Origin: Cryptomeria japonica
Lineage: Eukaryota; Streptophyta; Pinopsida; Cupressales; Cupressaceae
Direction of reading: 5' to 3'
Length of the DNA stretch: 64,000 bases
NCBI RefSeq assembly: GCF_030272615.1
Contig: NC_081407.1
Location: 145,823,744 to 145,887,743 of the forward strand
The translations under genes were made by a program, and so were the position numbers. Below, in pieces: positions 33,937-45,262 of the stretch. The notes beneath the pieces were generated by a model. The model worked only from the letters and a program-made list of their open reading frames with translations, did no database searches and had not been told where the DNA came from. How positions within the stretch are numbered: the first letter of the stretch is position 1; the number at the start of each line of letters is the position of its first letter.

Positions 33937-35108
33937 TTTTTTGCTTGGACTTTGGCTTTGATTAGATGTCTAACTTGGGACAATATTCACAAGCATGGGT
34001 TCCACAGGCCTTCCATCTATGTTTTGTGTGGTAATGGAGATGAGGATTTCTCTCACCTGTTCTTCAGATGTCCTTTCTCATTGCTGCTTTGGCATTATTG
34101 GTGGGGGATGTGGAAGCACCCATGTGTTTACGTGGATTCTTTGCTAGAGTTTTCGAGCAGTTTGGACATGCCTCCTATTTTTTCCCCTTTTCTCCAGACT
34201 ATCTAGCTCATTGGGCCCATTTTCATACTTTGGCAGATCTAGCTAGAGAGGAATAGGATGATCTTCAGGGAAGTCAAACTGTTAGTTCAGCAAGTGTGGA
34301 ATAGAATCATTGGCATGATCCAAGAGACAGTGGAAGTAAAATGTGAGGTGAATTTTCCTCTAGATAAAGGAGAGGATTATATTGTGAGTAGGTTGGGTTT
34401 GCAGGAGATGTCTCATGTTTGATATTGTGTCAAGAGAGGTAGACATTCTAAGAAGAAGGTTCAAAGGGTGGGAAGATGGTTGCCCCCTCAGGATGATTCC
34501 ATTAAGACTAACACTGATGGCTCCTCTCGGGGTAATTCAGGTCCGGCTGGGATTGGGGGTGTTGGTAGGGATTGTATGGGGGATGTGGTTTTCTTCTTTT
34601 TGGTACATAAAGGCAAACAGTCTAATAATTTTATGGAGGGACTAGCAATTTTCCATGCCCTCGAGCGTGCATATAAGCTTGGGTGGCGTAAGGTTATCTG
34701 TGAATCAGATTTGCAGATTATTGTTAATCTATTTCAATTGAGTAGAAGGCGAGTGAGATTAATTGGTAGATGGCAGGGTTTGTGCATCGGATTTTGTAAA
34801 TTAGTGCTATGATGAAGATGGTGTCTTTCATCCATATTTCTCATGACTGGAATAGAGTTGCAGGTTGTTTGGCTAAGTGAGCTTCAGAACATGGTGATGT
34901 TTGGAAAGTTGAGGGTTGGGAGCATCTTTCCCCTGATTACTATCAGGACTTGCATAAGATCTTTGTTGAGGATATGGATAGTTATGAAGCTGCATGATTT
35001 TTGGTTGGGTTTGTTGTTGTCTTTTGGAGCCTTGTGGCTCTGGGTTTCTTGTGTAATGCTGGTTTCTGATTATTAATAAAGTTTTTACCCCTTTATTAAA
35101 AAAATAAT
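33937..35108 (+). mobile_element. 5'-truncated LINE with zinc-binding and RNase H domains
   Basis: A 13-bp duplication aataattattctt (33924-33936 and 35109-35121) flanks this insertion, which ends in an A-rich tail (aaaaaaataat). The first part (about 33945-34130) encodes the reverse-transcriptase zinc-binding region of plant LINEs (VLCGNGDEDFSHLFFRCPF). At about 34480-34760 an RNase H domain follows (IKTNTDGSSRGNSGPAGIGG, then ICESDLQIIVN). The C-terminal tail (SFIHISHDWNRVAG) is in another frame near 34825. It is inactive, being truncated before RT and broken by frameshifts. The RNase H domain sets it apart from the LINE at 47.6 kb. Confidence 0.88.
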
Positions 35109-35121
35109 AATAATTATTCTT

Positions 35122-36170
35122 CTATTAAATAGATAATCTGAAAAGATTAATTTATTTAATTCATTTCATATTATTCTATTAATTAAAACATTTTATTAAT
35201 CCATTCATTTATCCTTTCTTCTAATCAATTAATTAAATATCTAGTATTTAATTATTATTCTATCCACTATCCTATAGTCTTATCAATTAAATAATTTCTT
35301 AATTATTTAATCTCTTTTTTCCAACTCACCCTCATCTCCACATCACTTCTTCTTTGCCAACTTAGCAATAATGTGGCCAGGATATTAATATTTTTAATAT
35401 TAATATTCATCATTATCTTCAACTTCCAATTTATTCTTCAAATAATGTGTACGTACACACATTCCTCAACCTCCCTATATTCTCTCCAACTTTCCTCCAT
35501 CTTTGGAGGAAGTTGAGTCCACTTGTCCTCTTATCCCTAAATCTTCTCCACTATCCTATATTCTCTCAAGTCTTCTTCTTAGTCATGGTGAGATTAATGA
35601 AACTTAGCTTCTCCTTCCACCTTTTCCTCCATCTTGTAGATGTAGGAGGAACATCTTCCACCTTTCTCTCTCATATCTCAACCTCTTGCTCATAGCCATC
35701 CAATTTGCAAGATTTAATCAGGACCATTGATCTCTGCCACCTAAGCTTATGTACTAAAAAATTGATAAATAGAGGTCTCCTAAGCCATTTTTGAAACTAA
35801 TAGCTAATCTTATAGTCAATTAGGAGTCTTTATCTTGCATCTATGAGTTCATTTTCTTAGCATTTTTAGAGTTGTTTTTGAGAAATTTAGCATAAATTAT
35901 TATCATAGTTTAGTTTTGCATATCATATCAATTATCAGTCCATTCAACACTTTCCATATTGGAAGCTACTAGTGCTTGTCTAAGAGAAAAATCATCTGCA
36001 ACCAAGAACAATGGGGTTAGGACACAATGAGACATAAATCATGAAGGTATAATCTTTTATTTAGTTTTTAATTTCATGTTGTTTTATGGTTGAAGCTTGA
36101 GTAATATTTGCATGATAGACTAATGACTTTGCAGGTAATTTCTCTGAGGTGAAGCTTAAGTTGATACAAT
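35122..36170 (+). repeat. Possible LTR-like sequence
   Basis: T/C-rich then AT-rich DNA with a TATA-like gataaatagagg near 35766 and a layout similar to the LTR at 9165. No second copy, PBS or duplication was found, so a solo or degraded LTR is only suggested. The 82-codon frame at 35447-35695 is Leu/Ser-rich and not taken as a gene. Confidence 0.3.
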
Positions 36171-38300
36171 TAATAACCACTTAATTTTAAAATTTAAATT
36201 GAAAATTAAAATCTTGAAATTCAGATTTTTTTTCGACCTTAGGGAAACCTAAAATCAATTAAATTTCAGAAATCAAGTTCGAATTGACCAGTAAAATATA
36301 GACAAAATAGGCTCCCAAAATTTAATGAAAAAAAGTCGAGACCGGGTAGTATACTACCTGGTTTGGTCAACTTTTTAAAAAAAATTTGGGGAAGCAAGAT
36401 ATTGTGATTTTAATGTGAATTCTAAAAGGATATGAGAATTGGAGATGTCTAGATATTTGAAAACAAGCCTTGAAAATCGAAATAGGACACACTTAGGATG
36501 TTTAGCAAAATGATTAATTGAAAGAAAGAAACAAAAAAGGGCACTCTTAAGGTTAAGGGCCAACTTTTATGAGCTTTAGATCTAATTACATTGATTAAAT
36601 GCTTAAAGGTAAATTGAAAAGTGCACAAGATTAAATTAAATTTTAAAATTAGGGTTTGCTACATAAACCGCTTAATTTTAAATATTTAAATTTGAAATTT
36701 TGAATATTGTAAGGTGGGAAAGTGAATTTTGAAATTGAAGCAAGGACTCAAATTTGAAAAATTAATTCAAGATCTACATAATCCACAAGTTCAATTTTAA
36801 AATTAAAAACTAGGGTTCTTTTTATTTATTTAACCGCTTAATTTTAAATTTTATGAAAATTGAACATGTAAATGAAAACTTGAATTGTAAAATTGAAGAG
36901 TTATCAGATCTAAAATAATCAATCCAATTTAGATAAATAACAAGCTCAATTTTGAATCTAAATATTAGGGTTTTTATGAATTTAAACTCTAAATGTTTTA
37001 AAATTGCAAGGAAAATAAGCTTGTGATTGAAAATTTTAAATTTTAAATTGCATACACTCAAATCTGAAAACAAAAATAAGAATTAAGGGTGTAAGGAGTC
37101 GGGTTCACCAAAATGTGAAGGGGAAAATCAGGCGACTTGGCAATTTGCATCAATGAAGAAGAAATCACCAAATCACCTATTTTCACTTTGATGGGAGATG
37201 CCTTTACATTGAAAAGAGTTGGTAGATCCACTAGATTCAGTCACTAATAAGATTACAAATGAATACAGAGTAGATTGATTGAAATGGAATGTATTTGACC
37301 CTCTTTTATAAGTTGACTAGTTGAATTAAGACTAAGTGCTGGAAATGAAGACAAATATGAGAAAACAACGAGCTACAGATTTGAGATTTCATCATGCACC
37401 TGGATCTGAGAAGTTTGAGATGACTCAGAGCTTCTTTGTGAAATATGCCAAAAGTAGCAGTGACCGTGTGTCTGGACCAGGTCGTCCACCCTCTTGGTCC
37501 TCTGAACTTTCCATGCATTGAAAAGAGTTTTTCTGTCTCTGCAAATAAAGCTTAATTCTAGAGGTATAGCTACGCACTTGCTTCCTGCACACAGAAGGAA
37601 AGGGAAATGCGTTGGGAATTGGGGTTTTCCTTTAGGTCAAATCCCATTTTTGGAATTAACCAAGTGGTTGAAATAATGTAATTGAAATGACCGAAAGTAG
37701 AAATCCTCTTCTTTGAGGGGATGTTGAGTTAATTGAAAATGAAATGCTTATACCTCCTTGTGAAGTTTTTCTTGCCTCCACATTGAAATATGATTTCATG
37801 AATTAGAATGATGATCTCCTCTTCAATTCTTGAAATCTTGACTCTATTGCTGCTCCAAAGCTTGAAGGAAGACTAAAAATGCTTAATTTCTCTTGAATTA
37901 TTGAATGCTTGATCTCTTGAATACTCAGATGCTTGATTGAATTTCATAATCATCAAATGAGAGGGGAAATCCCTCTTATATACTTACCAGTAGGAAGACT
38001 TAATTAATTTTTCGACATGAGCCAACATAGAGAGGTTTTCTCGCTTCAAATTTGAGATAGGTCAGGTGGATGGGCCCAAGGATAGGTCCCCATTAAGGGG
38101 GACTAGGGTGCCATGCCCTGGTCCTGCCCTAATTTGGGGTAGGATCAAGGTAGCAGTTGGGTGTATCATTGGGGAGAAAGAATTTTTTGACATGTATGAG
38201 CATAATTAGGTCTCTAATAGAGTCAAGGGGTACAAACACTAATATGAAGACCCTATAATGTAATAAAATAAGAAGCCAAATATATTATCCCAAGTCTTGT
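36171..38300. other. AT-rich sequence, probable retroelement debris
   Basis: The stretch at 36180-37080 repeats short words such as aattttaaa and ttgaaaat. A less AT-rich part at 37080-37560 carries a 61-codon frame of unknown nature (37336-37521). No domain was recognised. Confidence 0.35.
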
Positions 38301-38479
38301 TGCATTAAATCACAAGAAGCCAAATCTATAACAACATAAACATCATCAAAAGAAATAGTACATATGGATTTGATTGAATACAAGACTCAAGAACTAGATC
38401 AAATAAGAGATTAACCAAGTTCAAGTAACCAAAACTCTCAAAATTAAAATTCACTAGAAAAGTATGACCATCATGTGAA

Positions 38480-38850
38480 GGATAAAATTCATTAACACAA
38501 ATGACGTCTATAAAGAAGTACAAGCAAGATGTATGATACCACCCTATCAGAAATGGCCTCTCTTCTCTCTAATTCTTTAATGATAACTGAATCAAGAGTG
38601 AATTCTATAGTCTTTCCTACTCCACCATGAGTGATTTGATAGATGGAAAGGATATTTTTTCTCAAGAGGGGTACACAAGACATTTTTGAAGGTGCCATCT
38701 CTAATATTCCCTCCTAGTTACATTCATATAAGGATTATTTCCCATCAAAATAGGTGGTATATTACAAGGTTCAAATGAAGAGAATATAGACAACAAAGAT
38801 GCCATATGATGAGAAAATCATGAATCTAGAAGTCATCTCCCTAATCCGTG
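38480..38850 (-). pseudogene. copia protease/pre-integrase fragment
   Basis: The minus strand at 38698-38560 reads MSCVPLLRKNILSIYQITHG, then KTIEFTLDSVIIKELE, the conserved stretch after the copia protease (compare VLYVPNLSINLLS in the element at 17-32 kb). The region upstream to about 38850 looks like a broken protease. No LTRs were found around it. Confidence 0.65.
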
Positions 38851-40084
38851 ACTTTGGGAAGCACAAAGAGCTTATATTTTGTTCTTACCTATCACAAACA
38901 TGTAACTCTTTTCATGTGTCAAGTCTTATTTGTTATTGCATGCTCCCAAATAATGTTGTATTAGTACACCTTATGCCACACTTGGGTTCCAATATCATCT
39001 ACCAATGTAACTAAAATTTATTGGATTGACAACCTATGACTAGATAAACAACATGATTATCAAAGGATGGTTCTTTATTCCATTTTACTAAAGGGTTGTC
39101 GATAGAATTTGAACTAATTGCACAATAATGGGGATTGGCCATACTTTGAATGTGAGGTGATTAATTAACAGGAATATCAACCTATTCCACTTGTCAAAAA
39201 AATAGTAGAATGAAAAGTGCATTGAGTATAAATTTTTAAATATTGATCACTGAGGATTTCATCCAAAGGTTTACGAAAGGGATCTATGATTTATCAATTC
39301 TAGATAAAACTCATAATTGCACAAAAATAATATTCCAACTAATTAGTGCTCTCTGATACATAATATGAATGTAATATATGTAAGGTTTCCTCAACAAGTT
39401 AAAAACACTTACATTTACAGTATTTGATTACAAGTATAGTGAAGGAATGAGACTTGAAACTCAAAAAAACCACTAAAAGGGAAATCAAGTTTCAGTTTGA
39501 CCATAAAATACATGTAGAATAAGAACTTATAAACAATACAACCATTACATATAATGTAGGAGGTTAGGGAAAAGTACAAGAAAGTAAAGACATATTAGTC
39601 CAAATCATTTATAAGAATGAATTTAGGAAGCTTGATTAAAATAGCAAGCTTACGGGTAAGGAGTTTCAATCCATTGCTTTTGACATATAGGACTCTAAAA
39701 TGTTTCAAAAATATGGAATGAAGATACCATATTTAATCATCCATTTGAACTCATATGCACATCCTAAAATTTAATAATTAATCATGAGAAATCAAGTGAC
39801 ATTCTCATAGAAATTATTTATAATTTTGTTGGGTTATAATATGCATTTAGATATATCCAAATAGAGAAAGTGATTTTGAAAAAAACAATCCTTTTGAAAT
39901 AGGCTAAACAAAGATAGAACCCTCTAACTCAATTGCTTAGGATTCAAGTCATATTTTAATAGAATATAAAAAATATGATAAAACTAGAAGAAATTTTAAA
40001 GGAGGATCCCCAATTCATAGGTAACAAATGTACATTATGAAATGAATAACAACTAGGAAAGATAACAAACAAATTTTAATCCTC
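38851..40084. other. AT-rich intergenic sequence
   Basis: No supported gene. A 71-codon frame at 38799-39014 has no recognised domain. Confidence 0.4.
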
Positions 40085-40351
40085 TTAATTATTGAGTATG
40101 TCAAATCTTTGTCATCTTCATCCAAAGGGAAAAGTAACCAGCATTTCCCCCCTACTCTAAAAATTTCTGAGGAATCGGATACTGGTTTAGGGGAGGACAT
40201 GGAGATAGAGTATGGTGGAGGGGATGATGAATCTAGAGAGGATGATTGGGAGACAAAGGGTAGTGCTTCTTCCAATTCTCCTCATGATGAGAAGGGAAGA
40301 TTCACTAAAAGGAAGAGGATGACCCAAGGGGATAATAAGCATAAAAAATAA
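40085..40351 (+). CDS. Short acidic frame of unknown nature
   Basis: An open stretch ending at TAA 40349 encodes Ser-rich, then very acidic (LGEDMEIEYGGGDDESREDD), then basic (FTKRKRMTQGDNKHKK) sequence. No ATG opens it in the visible part. It resembles the linker of a LINE ORF1 or an exon of a nuclear protein, but no domain supports either. Confidence 0.2.
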   Translation, partial: LIIEYVKSLSSSSKGKSNQHFPPTLKISEESDTGLGEDMEIEYGGGDDESREDDWETKGSASSNSPHDEKGRFTKRKRMTQGDNKHKK

Positions 40352-41001
40352 ATTATGAGGAAGTTTAGGAACAACTATATAACAAACAAGTAAACATCAA
40401 AAGGAAAGGTAACTTTTCTTGATGAATAATGACTTTATTGCTTTTTATATACTAAAAGGAGAACAACACACTATTAAAAAAAGACAGTAGATGGTACTAG
40501 ATACACCTTCAAAGTCTATGTGGGACCAAGTCTAAACAATAAAAGAAAGTCTAATGGAACCAAGCCCAAACAATAAGAATCAATGAAGCTATTATGCAAC
40601 AAAAGGTACACCATTAAAGAAGATCACAATTATCTAACTTACTTTACACATCTATAAAAATGTAAAATAACTAACATAAACCAAAACAAACACACAACTT
40701 CACAAGAACTTATATCCTTCTACTTCCACTCATGTTTGAAAGATTAATGTACCCATAATTATACATTGAAAAGAGCGAGATAACAAATAATAAATTCTAG
40801 AAGGTTATAGTTATGCGTCTACGTTACTTCCCCACATAAGAAATTGGCAAGGATCAAGGAGTCGTGTAAGCAATTCAACAACGAAATTGAGAAGCGAATT
40901 ACGAATAGAATTCGGGCAGTTGCGAAAAGTGTTCGCTATCCTATCCATCAAGAATAGAATCTGTAAGAAATACGCTAAAGAAATACCTTCTCCATCTACT
41001 C
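40352..41001. other. Upstream region of the EG45-like gene
   Basis: No coding sequence is supported. This is presumed promoter and intergenic DNA. Confidence 0.4.
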
Positions 41002-41009
41002 TATATAAT
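41002..41009 (+). promoter_or_regulatory. TATA box of EG45-like gene
   Basis: tatataat lies 69 bp upstream of the start codon at 41071, with ctccatctactc before it. This is a good position for a plant core promoter. Confidence 0.6.
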
Positions 41010-41070
41010 AGATCCTGGGCTTATTGGACAGTAAAGAGAAACAATTTGAACTTAGTGATTCAACGTAATC

Positions 41071-41796
41071 ATGAAGACATTATATGCAACTATATTTGCT
41101 ATAATTTCAGTAAGTTTAGCGATTCACCTTCATTTTTGTGTGGCAGATGTGGGCACAGCAACTTTTTATGGCGCTCCTTATGTTCGCAAGTATCGTTAGC
41201 TTGATAAAGCATTTCACCAGTATCTTTTGTTTTAGGTCTGATTATACTGTAAGGGGTTCTGATTTGATATTCCTTCTGATTATAAGTTGAGAGGTTGTAC
41301 GTACGACCATTTATTATTATATTTTCTAGTTCGTTGATTTTTTTTATTTGGTTTTGCAGCAACTTCATGTTATGGATACAATCAGAGGCAATTTCGAGCA
41401 GGCAATCTTTTTGGAGCGGCTAATGACACAATTTGGGACAACCAGGCAGCCTGCGGAAGAAAGTACAGAATTCGATGTTTGAGCGGAACAAGTAATGAAA
41501 GAGTTAATCCATGCAGAAAAAGATCACTTGTCGTAAAGATTCTGGATTACTGTTCTTCTGCTGGATGCGATAATGGCGATGCAACTTTTCATTTATCTGC
41601 GGATGCGTTTTCTCACATTGCTCATGCCTCTGCTAAAAAGATTAACGTCGAATATGAACAGTAACTCTCCATCTCCCTACCTATCATTTACAATTATCAC
41701 AAACAACTATAATTTTAAGAAAATATATAGTGCTGAACTGGGTATTTCATGCATGGCTGATCTTTATTGTTTTGCTGTTGTGTTTACAGAGTGTGA
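41071..41796 (+). CDS. EG45-like / plant natriuretic peptide-like secreted protein
   Basis: Three exons are inferred: 41071-41185, 41360-41660 and 41790-41796, giving 140 residues. Residues 1-25 (MKTLYATIFAIISVSLAIHL, ending FCVA) form a signal peptide with cleavage expected before DVGTATFYG. The rest is a double-psi beta-barrel domain of the expansin/EG45 type, with six cysteines at 42, 70, 78, 90, 103 and 108 and the signatures NLFGAANDTIWDNQAACGRK and KINVEYEQ. Such small apoplastic proteins act in water and ion balance and stress signalling, and lack the expansin cellulose-binding domain. Intron 1 appears to use a GC donor (C|GCAAGT). Intron 2 (donor GTAACT, acceptor acag) leaves only the last codons and TGA in exon 3; without it the frame would end two bases later at TAA 41662. 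No defect is seen, so the gene is probably functional. Confidence 0.85.
41186..41359 (+). other. Intron 1 with GC donor
   Basis: The 174-bp intron starts GCAAGT and ends tttgcag. Only this donor gives the phase (C+CA = Pro) that joins YV to PTSCYGY as in the family. The paralog has GTAAGT at the same place. Confidence 0.7.
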
Positions 41797-42840
41797 TCCA
41801 TCAGACTTGGTCACGAAGATGTTTGAGGGGCTAATAACTAGAATGAAGCTCTATATGAATGGATTGGGAAAAATGCACGTGGGCCTCAACTAAATTGTTT
41901 GTAATTGACTGCTACGTACCATGGTATTGAATATATATATATATATATATATATAGTGGTCGTAGGTTTGGAATTTGATGGTCATCTATATCTGTTATAT
42001 GAGAATTTTATTACGTTTGTTCATTCAAATGTTTTTCATTTGATGTCTTTAAAATAACAATCCCTAAATTTTTTTATATTAAAATATTATTTATTGATTT
42101 TATTAATCATACATATTAAATATAAAAAATATACATTTAAATTAAAATTTAATTTAGGGAAGTGGAAGCAAAATACACCCCAGTGCCGAAATCCATCCAT
42201 GCAAGCTCCCATGTCCCAATTCAGAAGTCATATGGAGGAAGAAAGCTATCATCAGCGCAGACAATTTGGCCTAAAAGTTTTCTGACCCCCGATGGGCCAT
42301 ACCTGGCAGCAAATATCCTAACAGTACACACTGTTAGTATAAAAATATATATTTACAAAAATTTTAAAATTACAAAAAATTGTACTAAAAACTCCTGTAC
42401 AATTACTTAATTTTTAATATATTTTTCTATTCTTCAAAAATAAGCTAAATTAATAGATTAATTTATATTATTCTATAGAATTCTTCACAAGACTTATTCA
42501 ACCCAACCAACAAATTGGAACCAAATACCAAACATGTTCAAAAAAGAAACTCCTTTTTTAGCTTTAGCTCTACCAATGACGTCTTTAAGCTCATTGCCAA
42601 AATAAAAGGCTTCCAGTCTACCCAAACATCATTGTTGTCATATTAAAAAAATATTAGGAAGACTTTCACCTATGATGGCCTCGTTGAGGATGATAGTCAC
42701 ATTGCTTAGTTATTTCTTCTTAACTAATAGTCTTATCATCTTTTCAATAGTATTCTAATATTTTTGAGATCCAAAAGAATAATTAAAAACATTGACACCA
42801 TATTATAATTGACTTTGTATTTGTATTTCACCAAGAAAGT
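41797..42840. other. Gene 3' flank and AT-rich sequence
   Basis: The last exon is followed by an alternative open frame to 41893 (see findings), an (AT)n run at about 41933-41955 and AT-rich DNA. A non-AT-rich piece at 42160-42310 can be read as a protein-like segment (SHVPIQKSYGGRKLSSAQTI) but was not recognised. Confidence 0.35.
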
Positions 42841-42848
42841 CCATTCAC

Positions 42849-42920
42849 CTTTGTTTACAAATCAAAGAAACTATCAATTTCTATCTTTGTTTACAAATCA
42901 AAGAAACTGTCAATTTCTAT
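42849..42920 (+). repeat. 36-bp tandem duplication
   Basis: Two copies of a unit starting ctttgtttacaaatcaaag (42849-42884 and 42885-42920) differ at one position. Each contains the imperfect palindrome tttgtttacaaatcaaa. Confidence 0.9.
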
Positions 42921-43739
42921 CTTTGATAAAGAAATACAAATGATTTAATTAGCATTTGTCATACATGGATAAATTTATGTTATAATTTATAGTAAGTTAC
43001 TAAATTCATATTACATTTTTTAAGAAAATCTTATTAAAAATATTTAAATTTTTTTTAAATAATTATATTCTATCTTTAAAAATATTTCAAATTATTGTTT
43101 ATTTTAATTTTTGATAATAAATATTTTAGAATGATATTTATTAATCTAAAATAACAATAAGTATTAATAGTAAATGTAAAAAAAATATTAACAATTATAA
43201 TTCATAATAATTTTTTAAATTTATATTAAAATTTTTCAAAATAATCTTCTTAAAAATATTCAAAAACTAAAAACTAAAAACAATTATATTGTCTTTGAAA
43301 ATATGCAAATGAAATCATCAAGGCAAATGGTCTTGTGAGCATGTTCTTGGTACCATTTTGAAGAATATGACAAAGTCCACTTTCACTGTTTGTGATCAGA
43401 TTACACTCTCTATTCAAAAAGGATCAAAATATGGCTCTCGGATTTGGTCATGAGAAAAAACTCATGAGTTCTGGTCATTTAATCCTCACAAGTCTCTGTT
43501 TAAAGTTTCACGATCAGACTCTTTATCAATCAAAAGTTTCAAAATCAGACTCTTTATCAATCAAAAGTTATGACAATTCGAAAATAACTTTCAAAACTCA
43601 CTTATGTTCCAATATTATAAAGTTCTAACTTTTGCATTTAAAAGTTGAAATTTCTTAACTTTGTGCTCGATTATTCCAAGAATCTAACCTGCAAACTTTT
43701 GTAACTGCTTCAAGATTCTATTTAAAGATCTCCAAAGAA

Positions 43740-45014
43740 GCGTGCACCTACAAAATGCGGAAATCTTATTAGTTGACAGACATTTAGAAGCCTTCAGGCA
43801 AGTGTGCTGTTAGACATGAAGCAAATGTGGAAACACAGAAAAAGCTGCGCAGTGTTTTATTGAATGTCTCAAAGTAATAATGTCTTTCATCAAATGAAAT
43901 GATTGCAGCACATGCGCAAAATGGATTTGTTGAATGAGCTTTAGAAAATTTAAAGCAAATGCAACTGGTGGATGCGCGTGCCAATATAGAAGGGCAGAAC
44001 AATTCGCCTCAATGAGTACAATGAAATAATACAAGTTTTACACGAAACAATTCGCCTGAAGTCCACAGTCCTCTGCTGATGAGAATGCTCACACAGACAT
44101 GTATGGAGAATGCAAACATAGGCATCGAGCGTGGACTGTTTGTTAGAATGCCTCAATGAGAAATCATCTCACGCAGTGAAATGCTCATTCACAACATGAA
44201 TTTGTTGAAAAGGCTTTAGAAATTTTCAAGCAAATGTAAAGCGATAGGTATAAAGTCGCATACTGCAACATTTCCCACCAGTATCTCTCCCACCCCAAGA
44301 GCTTTAGAATAAGTTGGAGACATCCATCAAAACAATAAAGAATGGAGATTCTTGTCAACGCATGCATGCAAAATGTGGAATCATATACAAGGTGAATGAA
44401 TTGTTTGACAAGTTGGCTCGAAAGAATGTTATAGTCTCATGGATCCCGGGACTATAGTCCATGCAAATAATGGACTCCTTGAAAAATCTTTCAAAACTCT
44501 CAAGAAATACACCGCGCAAGCATGCATGCAAAAGGTCGTACCATAAACAACACACCTGAATAGTTTGACCAAATGCCTCAATGAGATGTGACCTCAAGCA
44601 GTGAAATCATTGCAAGATCTATATAAAACGTATTGAAGAGTTTTTGGAAACTTAGCAAATGCAATTGGCAGGCCTGTAAAGCCGATCGCTATGACCTTCA
44701 CCCGCATCTTTTCTGTCTGTGATAATATCAGAAAATACAACAGGGAGTAGACATGCCATCAAAACACAATGAAGAGGGGATTTATGTCATATATTAATGT
44801 TGGAAATGTTCCTGTAGACAATGATGTGCGCGCAAAATGGATTTTGCAAGGAAGCTTTCAAAAGCTTTGAATTAATGAAGTACTCTGGAACATATGCTAA
44901 CATTGTGAGCTTTGTTTATGTTCTGTTGCACGCGACTATGCGGGTGTACCCTTTCAGTCCCGTAATGGCTATCTTGAGGATGCCCTAAACCATATTATTA
45001 GGATGTGAGTTAAG
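43740..45014 (+). pseudogene. PPR gene remnant, repeat region
   Basis: In several frames this shows pentatricopeptide-repeat peptides of the plant organellar RNA-binding type. Examples: SKCGNTEKAAQCF near 43830, AHAQNGFVE and ALENLKQMQL near 43910-43965, HEFVEKALEIFKQM near 44200, DIHQNNKEWRFL-type sequence near 44325, KNVIVSW-type and NGLLEKSFKTLKKY near 44430-44510, LFDQMPQ near 44560, and NGYLEDALNHIIRM near 44960-45005. The motif order is that of a PLS-class protein approaching its E domain. Stops and frameshifts are frequent. It is cut off at 45014 by an inserted element and its E domain continues at 57326. The 5' end is not defined. Confidence 0.75.
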
Positions 45015-45262
45015 ATGGCTGGCTTTAAGTAACACATACTAAGCTCTGACCAGTCAATTGTTCTTTTTGCCTTTCCCGTTTCCATTCTGTTTTGTAACGG
45101 TGGCTTGCGCTATTTGTCCTGCAGTAGTATTACATTGTTTGTCAGTACTCGTCCCGTGACATCAATACCATCCGCAGTATCATGATTTCATGCCAAGTTT
45201 AAAATTCATTCCCGCCCAATCCATCAAAACTGCGCCTATCTTCCATTTGCACAGAGAATTTT
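45015..45262 (+). repeat. Left terminal inverted repeat
   Basis: This matches the reverse complement of 57051-57325, for example ttctgttttgtaacggtggc, ttcccgcccaatccatcaaaact shortened, and ccatttgcacag. The outermost 30 bp match less well than the inner part. Confidence 0.8.

Noticed and set aside
41573-41893. 106-codon plus-strand frame over the EG45-like gene
   Set aside because: It reads exon 2 in the wrong frame and through intron 2; only its last 35 codons (exon 3) are of interest and are listed separately.
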